This document shows positions 57,594 to 64,000 of a stretch of 64,000 nt of DNA, piece by piece. Source of the DNA: Chloroflexota bacterium. Lineage in GTDB: Bacteria; Chloroflexota; UBA6077; FW602-bin22; JAMCYS01. Where the stretch lies: positions 1 to 64,000 of the forward strand of contig JAMCYS010000033.1 in the NCBI GenBank assembly GCA_023473795.1. The letters are read 5' to 3'. Below the pieces are notes generated by a model. It searched no databases and was not told the DNA's origin. It saw nothing but the letters and a program-made list of their open reading frames with translations. Numbering within the stretch: position 1 is the stretch's first letter; every line of letters begins with the position of its first letter. Position numbers and translations under genes: made by a program.

Positions 57594-58796
57594 CTACTTG
57601 CCCGGGAAGGCCTGTTGTCCGTTTACAGTTACGGAAAGGATCTTGTCCTCGACTTTGCTCACGATCTCCTGCGGCAGCGGCGAGTAGCCCAGTTCGGTCG
57701 TGTACTTCTGCCCGTCGTGGATGCCCCACCAGAGCATCCGTGTCAGGGCAATGGCCTTGGCCTTGTCGGTCTGCTGCTGGTAGATCAGGATATAAGTAAG
57801 GCCGGCGATTGGATAGGCGTTGGCACCTGGCGCGTTCACTATAGAGGCCCGCAAGTCAGGGGCGATGCTCTGGGCCACCCCCGCCGCGGCCTCGCTCACC
57901 GTCTCCGTGCTCGGTTGGACGAAGTTGCCGGCCTTGTTCTTCAGCAGGCCGACGCCCAGTTTGTTCTGGATGGCGTAGATCACTTCCACGTAGCCGATGG
58001 AGTTGGGGTTCTGCTTGACCCCGGCGGACACGCCTTCGTTGCCCTTCTCACCCAAGCCTACCGGCCAGTTGACCGAGGTGCCCACGCCCACCTTGCTCTT
58101 CCAGTCAGAAGAGACGTTCGACAGGTAGTCGGTGAAGATGTTGGTCGTGCCGCTGCCATCCGAGCGGTGCACCACGACGATGTTGTTGCCGGGCAGGCCC
58201 GCGTCGGGGTTATCGGCGACCAGCTTGGGGTCGTTCCACTTGGTGATCGTGCCCAGGAAGATGCCCGAGAGGGTCTCCGGGGTGAACTTCAGCTGCTTGC
58301 TGACGCCCGGGATGTTGTAGGTCACCGCTACCCCGCCCAGGGTGGTGGGGATGTGCAACAACTGCCCGCCCTTGACGGCCTTGAGCTGCTCGTCGGTGAG
58401 GGGGGCGTCGGAGGCCCCGAAGTCGACGGTCCGGTCGGAGATGGCCTTGATGCCGCCTCCCGAGCCGATGGACTGGTAGTTGATCTGCACGCCGGTCAGC
58501 TGGGCGTAGTCGCTGAACCACTTGGTGTAGAGCACCGCCGGGAAGGTGGCGCCGGCGCCGTTGAGGTTCCGCGCTTCGCCAGGGTAGGGACCGTTGATTA
58601 GCCCAGCGCCGGCCGGGCGCCCAGAAGTTGCCCCCGTCACGGAGGACGTCTGGCTGGCAGTGCCTTGGGCTCCCGGCGCCTGACTGACGCCGCTCGACGC
58701 AGTGGCTGTCGGAGCGGTCGTAGAGGTGTTCGTGCAGGCGGCAAGCACCACGACCAGCAGCACCGCTAGAAGCGACCACTTGAAACCGAATCTCAT
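57594..58796 (-). CDS. pstS: Phosphate-binding lipoprotein
   Basis: LVVVLAACTNTS lipobox; LNGAGATFPAVLYTKWF; VVVHRSDGSGTTNIFTDYLS. Confidence 0.96.
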   Translation of the reverse strand: MRFGFKWSLLAVLLVVVLAACTNTSTTAPTATASSGVSQAPGAQGTASQTSSVTGATSGRPAGAGLINGPYPGEARNLNGAGATFPAVLYTKWFSDYAQLTGVQINYQSIGSGGGIKAISDRTVDFGASDAPLTDEQLKAVKGGQLLHIPTTLGGVAVTYNIPGVSKQLKFTPETLSGIFLGTITKWNDPKLVADNPDAGLPGNNIVVVHRSDGSGTTNIFTDYLSNVSSDWKSKVGVGTSVNWPVGLGEKGNEGVSAGVKQNPNSIGYVEVIYAIQNKLGVGLLKNKAGNFVQPSTETVSEAAAGVAQSIAPDLRASIVNAPGANAYPIAGLTYILIYQQQTDKAKAIALTRMLWWGIHDGQKYTTELGYSPLPQEIVSKVEDKILSVTVNGQQAFPGK

Positions 58797-58888
58797 TCTC
58801 GCTTACTCCTTCTTCATCTCTCTGAGGTAACGGTAGCACATCCAGAACCGTCAGGGGCCACCCGCTGTGAACCTCAGCCCACGCGCGA

Positions 58889-58905
58889 CGTAAGCGGAAT
58901 GTAAA
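58889..58905 (-). promoter_or_regulatory. Possible Pho box (TTTACA-N5-CTTACG) upstream of pstS
   Basis: Two TTWACA-like repeats at 11-bp spacing, about 95 bp upstream of pstS. Confidence 0.3.
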
Positions 58906-59138
58906 CACTCCGCCACGAGCCCGGCGAGCCGCTTGCCGAGCGAACAGCGGAGGTCCTTGGCTGCCCAAGCCAACCACAAGGCAGGTCGGCTGCGGCGGAC
59001 GACCAAGTCATTCCTGACCAGTCAGCGGCAATAACCGTGCCGACCCGGCCCACGCCCGCCACAACAAGCCTGCGCTAACCGGGCAGGCAATCACATTGCA
59101 CCCTCCCGGCTCGGGGCTTATGATTAGCGTCAGAGGGG

Positions 59139-59903
59139 GTGATTGCCATGCCGTTGGTTACTGTCTCGCGCCAGTGTGGCAGCGGTGGCCGAGAGATCGC
59201 CCGTGCCGTTGCCGAGATATTGGGCGCCACGTATGTAGACCGCGACCTCATCAGCGAGGCTGCACGACGCATCGGCGTCGCGGAATCGCTCGTCTCGCGG
59301 CACGACGAACGAGTGGCGGGACCGACTGAGCGTCTCATCGAGGCAGTGGCTCTCGCGTTCACTATCAACCGTCCGGCACGCGGCGGCGGGCGCCCGCCTA
59401 CCTCTGCCGGCCCGACAGACGCCGAGACGGCTGCCGCGACTCGGCACGTGATCAGAGAGATCGCCAAGGAAGGCAACGCCGTGTTCCTGGGACGCGGTGC
59501 CCAGGTCGTTCTGCGCGAAAACCCGAGAGTGCTGAACATTCACGTGGTCGCGCCGTTAGCGCAGCGCCTGGCCACCGTGATGCGCCGCGAGAGCGTGAGC
59601 GCTGAAAAGGCGCGCCAACTGATCAGGGACCTGGAAGAGGAACGGGCGGCTTACCTGCGCGCCCACTACCAGGCGGACTGGGAAGACCCCCAGCTTTACC
59701 ACGCGGTAATCAACACCGGTCTCTTGCCCTATTCCTTGGCGGCCCAGGCCATCGTCGTTATGGCGACCGCGCTGGACGAGTCCCATCCACTGCCTCAATC
59801 TGAAGGCTCGCTGGGACAAGACCTATCCCGGCTGCGGGAGTCTCTTCAGGTAATGCATGAGGCGGCTCGGGCCTCGCTCGAACGCTACAAGCACAGGCTC
59901 TGA
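59139..59903 (+). CDS. Cytidylate kinase-like family protein
   Basis: VTVSRQCGSGGREIARAVAEILGATYVDRDLI. Confidence 0.85.
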   Translation: MIAMPLVTVSRQCGSGGREIARAVAEILGATYVDRDLISEAARRIGVAESLVSRHDERVAGPTERLIEAVALAFTINRPARGGGRPPTSAGPTDAETAAATRHVIREIAKEGNAVFLGRGAQVVLRENPRVLNIHVVAPLAQRLATVMRRESVSAEKARQLIRDLEEERAAYLRAHYQADWEDPQLYHAVINTGLLPYSLAAQAIVVMATALDESHPLPQSEGSLGQDLSRLRESLQVMHEAARASLERYKHRL

Positions 59904-59939
59904 GAGACTAAGAGAACCGCGGAGAGGGGCGCGGACCGG

Positions 59940-60855
59940 CTAGGCGGCGTCGCGCCCCTCGTCGTTCCCATCCTCGGCTTCCGGCTTGCCTGTCGCCGCG
60001 GGTCCCCCCTCCGGGGTACCGGCCGGAATGCCCGGTCCACCCGCGGTCTCAGCATAGAAGAGCCGCTCCCGGCCACCGGCCGCTTCGGCCACTACCAGCA
60101 GATGCTTGCAGGGGATGCCGCGGTACTGGAAGTCGGGGCATTCGCAGCGAATCTGCTCCCCCTCCCCCACCTTCTCGGGGGGCGGCAGATGGACGCGGTA
60201 CACCAGTCCCGGCTGACGCTCCGAGGCGACTTCGTACTCTCCTCCGCCCAGGTCGCGAACGGCCAGTCGTTCCGCACGCCTGGTGCGCTCGGGCAACCAC
60301 TGGATCAGCGGGGCCAAAGCCACGGCCCGGGCCGGGTTGGCGCCGGGAGTAACGGGAACAATTGGCAAGCCCTGGGCGGCCTGGCGTGCCTCCGCTGCCA
60401 GACCGGCAAGGTCCCGGGGGGTCTCCCCGGCCGCGCCAGAGATCCATCAACCAGCGCTCATCCACCATCAGGTCCGGTGAGGAAACCCCCAGCTCGCCGG
60501 CCAATCGTACGCCCATCAGAACGGCCCTCAATGCCGCCTGACGGGCCGTCGCAGGCCCCAGATAGTAGGCTCGATGGGAAACCAGCCGGCCTGATGAGCC
60601 GGCGATGAACACTCCGGCCGCGGCAGGACCCGGGGCTGTCAGGGCCAGAGCCCCCGCAACGTACAGGTGGGACGCTTCCTGTTCACTATTGCGCTGCACG
60701 TTTGCCTCCTTTCGGCGGTCCTTGCCGGGCCGCCCCACCGGCAGACCGCAGGTACCACGCCAAAGGCGCAGCAGATCTCCAATTGTGCGGCAGTGGCTGA
60801 CGGTGGGCAGATAACCGTAGATTTGCTTGACTTTTCGCTTCCTGTCGCCTATCAT
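59940..60855 (-). CDS. RNase H-like plus SWIM zinc-finger protein, apparently split by a frameshift near 60420-60440
   Basis: Frame 1: AAGVFIAGSSGRLVSHRAYYLGPATARQAALRAVLMGVRLAGELG; frame 2: CECPDFQYRGIPCKHLLVV; 5' boundary uncertain. Confidence 0.6.
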
Positions 60856-60958
60856 GCTTAGCAGCCTAGCAAAGATGCGCGTGCTGCTTGAGTCAGCCGG
60901 AGAATGCCTTAATCAGTGGGCTTCCAAGGGAAACTGCACGGAAAGGAGGTGATTTGAG

Positions 60959-61264
60959 GTGAGCGGCGACATGACAGTCAAAGAGGCTGGACGCAGGGGC
61001 GGGCGAGTGGTCAAGGAACGCTACGGTTCCGGCTTCTACTCGCAGATTGGCAAGAAGGGTGGCGAGGCGGTTGCCGAGCAGCGGGGCGCGGAGTTCTACT
61101 CCCAGATCGGCAAAAAGGGCGGCGATACGGTCAAGGAGCGGCACGGGGCCGAGTTTTACGCCGAGATCGGCAAGAAGGGCGGCACGGCCGTCAGAGAGAA
61201 GCACGGCTCGGATTACTACAGCGAGATCGGCCGCAAGGGCGGCAAGGCCATCAAGAAGAAGTAA
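60959..61264 (+). CDS. KGG-repeat stress/LEA-like protein
   Basis: Four to five about 20-aa repeats GAEFYSQIGKKGGDTVKERH. Confidence 0.88.
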   Translation: MSGDMTVKEAGRRGGRVVKERYGSGFYSQIGKKGGEAVAEQRGAEFYSQIGKKGGDTVKERHGAEFYAEIGKKGGTAVREKHGSDYYSEIGRKGGKAIKKK

Positions 61265-61433
61265 TGGACACAACGGTTCCCGTCTGGGGGGGCCGGCGGC
61301 GCTCTGGCCTGCGAGGGCAGAGTAAGCCTCCGGCCCCTATTGCGTTTTCTGCGCCCAGGCGTCACAATGGGCGCTCGTATCTTCACGGACCCCGGCGTGT
61401 TTCTATCTCTGGGTCCCAGACTGGGGAAAGTCG

Positions 61434-62021
61434 ATGTCTTGGCCCGAATCGGATGAGCTGCTGGTCGAGCTGGCCCGCACTGATCGCCAAGCGTTCGGCG
61501 AGCTGTACGAACGGCACGTCAAGCGCGTGTACAACTACATCTACTACCGGGTCAGTCGCCAACAAGACGCCGAGGACCTTACGGCTAGGACCTTCACCCA
61601 GGCGCTGGCCCACCTGCCGCGTTATCGGCAGCAGGGCGTGCCGCTCTATGCCTGGCTATTGCGCATCGCTCACAATCTAGTAGCCAACTGGTACCGCGAC
61701 AACAAGCGGCTTCTGGTGCCGTTGGAGGACGCAGGCGACCTCGGCAGCCGCGACGGCAACCCGGAGACGGAAGCTGAGGCCGGTGAAGAACGGCGGACCC
61801 TCCTGGCGGCGGTGGCCCAGCTGCCGGCCGACAGGCAGCAACTGATTCTGCTGCGCTTCTCGGAGGGGTTGAAAGCCGCGGAAATCGCCGTAATCATGGG
61901 GCGAAGCGAGGGGGCAGTCAAGGCACTCCTCCATCGCACTTTGGAAGGCCTGCGCAAGAACCTGAGTGAGCGCCGTCCGGCGGCGGGCAAGGCGAGGACG
62001 TTTCCTTTTGGGGGGAGGTAG
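61434..62021 (+). CDS. Sigma-70 family ECF-like sigma factor
   Basis: FGELYERHVKRVYNYIYYRVSRQQDAEDLTARTFTQAL; LILLRFSEGLKAAEIAVIMGRSEGAVKALLHR. Confidence 0.92.
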   Translation: MSWPESDELLVELARTDRQAFGELYERHVKRVYNYIYYRVSRQQDAEDLTARTFTQALAHLPRYRQQGVPLYAWLLRIAHNLVANWYRDNKRLLVPLEDAGDLGSRDGNPETEAEAGEERRTLLAAVAQLPADRQQLILLRFSEGLKAAEIAVIMGRSEGAVKALLHRTLEGLRKNLSERRPAAGKARTFPFGGR

Positions 62022-62025
62022 GGCC

Positions 62026-62382
62026 ATGGCAGCCGAAGAAGAGGAGAGCGGGCTGCTCAATCGCTTTATCGAAGGGCTTCTGGTTGGCGACGAGCGGCAA
62101 GCGTGGTCGCTTGTTTCCGGCAGCGCCGAGTTGACGGCCCTGGCCTGGCTGGCGCGCAGCTTGCGCCAGGCTCTTCGCCCGGTGGAACCAGAGCCGGCTT
62201 TTCGGGCCAGCCTGCACGCTACCCTGGTCAGCAGCGCCATCCCCGCCCGGCGCGAAGAGTCGTGGGCCACTCAGCACAGGACCGAGCTACTTATCGGGGC
62301 CGCGCTTGGTTCAACCCTCTCGATAGCAGGCGTCGTGGCGCTCGTGCTCAGGCGGCGCCAGCCGGCGCGGAGAGCCGCCTAG
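62026..62382 (+). CDS. Hypothetical single-TM protein, possible anti-sigma-like
   Basis: AEEEESGLLNRFIEGLLVG...LLIGAALGSTLSIAGVVALVLRRR. Confidence 0.5.
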   Translation: MAAEEEESGLLNRFIEGLLVGDERQAWSLVSGSAELTALAWLARSLRQALRPVEPEPAFRASLHATLVSSAIPARREESWATQHRTELLIGAALGSTLSIAGVVALVLRRRQPARRAA

Positions 62383-62401
62383 GGCCAGGTAGCGCTGGTG
62401 A

Positions 62402-62887
62402 CTAGCGAGTCAGCCCCAGCGCGGCCAGGGCGGTCTCCTCTTTGGCGCGCATCGCCTCGCGTTCCGCCAGGCTCTCGTGGTCGTAGCCCAGCAAGTGCAG
62501 CAGACCGTGAACGAAGAGATAGGCCAACTCCCGCTGGCGGGAGTGCCCGTACTCGGCCGCCTGCGCGGTTGCCCGCGGCAGCGAGATGACGATATCCCCC
62601 AACTGTCTGAGTTCCCCCGGGGGAAGCACAAAGGCGTCCTCGGTCCCACTGCTATCCAGAAGCGGAAACGACAGAACATCGGTGGCGGCATCAACGCCAC
62701 GGTAGCGGGCGTTCAGTTCCTGAATCGCCGCGTCATCCACCAAGGTTACGTCCACCTCGACCGGCCCCTGCCAGCCTTCGCGGCTCAGCGCTGTCTCCGC
62801 CACATCTGCCAGAAGACGCAAGTCGACCTCGGCTTCCCACTCTGGTGGAATATCCGGCACCAGCCGCACGAAGAGAGGTCGGTCCAC
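62402..62887 (-). CDS. ybeY: Endoribonuclease YbeY
   Basis: ELAYLFVHGLLHLLGYDHES. Confidence 0.95.
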   Translation of the reverse strand: MDRPLFVRLVPDIPPEWEAEVDLRLLADVAETALSREGWQGPVEVDVTLVDDAAIQELNARYRGVDAATDVLSFPLLDSSGTEDAFVLPPGELRQLGDIVISLPRATAQAAEYGHSRQRELAYLFVHGLLHLLGYDHESLAEREAMRAKEETALAALGLTR

Positions 62888-62898
62888 AGTTCGGCGTC

Positions 62899-64000
62899 CT
62901 AGGTTGGGCCCGGGTCGCCCGACCTGCCGCCGGCAGGTAAGGCAGGCTGCGCCTCCTGCACCTCGGTGGGCAGCGCGGGTGAGGCCACTTCCGGGTATTT
63001 GACGCGGGGGTGGAAGATGCCTTGCATGACGCTAGTGAAAGCAACCTTGATCCGGTCGATATCCCGCAGGCTCAGGTCGCACTCGTTCAACTGGCCCTCA
63101 ACGACCATCTCGTTGATCAGCTTACCGACCAAGCGGGCAATGCCCTCCGCGGAGTGATCTTCGGAGGAGCGGAGCGCTGCCTCTACTGTATCAGCCAGCA
63201 TGACTATGGCGGCCTCTTTGGACTGAGGTTTCGGACCGGGGTAGCGGAAGTCCTCCTCCTCCACCGGCTGATCGGCGGCACCCTGGCTAGCGCGATGGTA
63301 GAAGAATTTGGCCAGCTTCGTGCCATGGTGCTGTTCGATTATGTCGCGCACTTTGCTGGGCAGACCGTGCTGTTGGGCCAACTGCAAACCATCGCGGACG
63401 TGGGAAGTAACCAGCTTGGCACTCATCCGCGGGTTAAGGGTGTCGTGAACGTTCTGCCCTTCAAACTGATTCTCGACAAAGCAATAGGGCCGCACAACCT
63501 TGCCGATGTCGTGGTAGTACGCGCCGACGCGCACAAGTAGCGAATCCGCACCCACCTGCTGCGCCGCGCGCTCGGCGAGGTTCGCCACGACGACGCTGTG
63601 ATGGTAGGTACCCGGCGCCTCCGTCAGCAGGCGGCGGAAGAGCGGCTGCGAGGGATGAGCCAGTTCCAGCAGGCCTGAAGTGGTCGTGATGCCGAAGAGG
63701 TGACCGAGAGCGGCTGAGGTGCCCAGGGTCAATACCGTCGACAGCCCGCCGTTGACCAGGCTGATGAAACCGATCGTCGCCAGCTGGGCCAAGTCGACGT
63801 CTTGTCCGACGAGCTTGAAGCCGGCCACCACGAGGAAATTGGCCACGCCCACCAGAAGCCCCGCCAGATAGGCGACGACTTGCCGTTCCATGCGCCACAC
63901 GCCCAGGACACCCACCAGACCCGCGACGAGTGACGCCGTCAGCAGCTCCAGCGAACCGCCGGCGACGAGACCGATCAGGGGCGCCAGGACGGCGATCGAG
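62899..64000 (-). CDS. 7TM-HD phosphohydrolase PgpH-like, truncated at window edge
   Basis: PGTYHHSVVVANLAERAAQQVGADSLLVRVGAYYHDIGKVVRPYCFVENQ; frame open to 64000. Confidence 0.92.
   Translation of the reverse strand, partial: SIAVLAPLIGLVAGGSLELLTASLVAGLVGVLGVWRMERQVVAYLAGLLVGVANFLVVAGFKLVGQDVDLAQLATIGFISLVNGGLSTVLTLGTSAALGHLFGITTTSGLLELAHPSQPLFRRLLTEAPGTYHHSVVVANLAERAAQQVGADSLLVRVGAYYHDIGKVVRPYCFVENQFEGQNVHDTLNPRMSAKLVTSHVRDGLQLAQQHGLPSKVRDIIEQHHGTKLAKFFYHRASQGAADQPVEEEDFRYPGPKPQSKEAAIVMLADTVEAALRSSEDHSAEGIARLVGKLINEMVVEGQLNECDLSLRDIDRIKVAFTSVMQGIFHPRVKYPEVASPALPTEVQEAQPALPAGGRSGDPGPT

Overview
High-GC bacterial window, probably Chloroflexota-like (inferred from gene content only). About 1-20.76 kb is the right part of an integrated element. 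It contains a tyrosine integrase next to a displaced 3' half of tRNA-Lys(TTT), which I read as attR. It also has a CI/Cro-type switch with ImmA-like peptidases, a TM-Mrr nuclease, many tiny zinc-ribbon and transmembrane proteins, a RepO-like initiator with palindromic iterons inside its own gene, and a small-protein module with a HerA/FtsK/Zot-like packaging-type ATPase. No terminase, portal or tail gene is visible, so a tailless (or filamentous/satellite) element is the most interesting hypothesis. The left end lies outside the window. To the right are a truncated DNA methyltransferase remnant and a type IIG R-M enzyme. Next come a peptide ABC transporter, a glycosyltransferase, an MBL hydrolase / MrfB / MrfA / unusual methyltransferase-nuclease-like operon, and a three-subunit complex-I-like membrane module next to an aldehyde ferredoxin oxidoreductase (AOR). 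A 1360-bp tandem duplication truncates second copies of AOR and AlkA. The rest is glycosyltransferases, CobB, a complete pst/pho locus, a cytidylate-kinase-like gene, an apparently frameshifted RNase H-SWIM gene, a KGG-repeat stress protein, an ECF sigma factor, YbeY and PgpH. All calls come from reading translations and DNA by eye; no searches were run.
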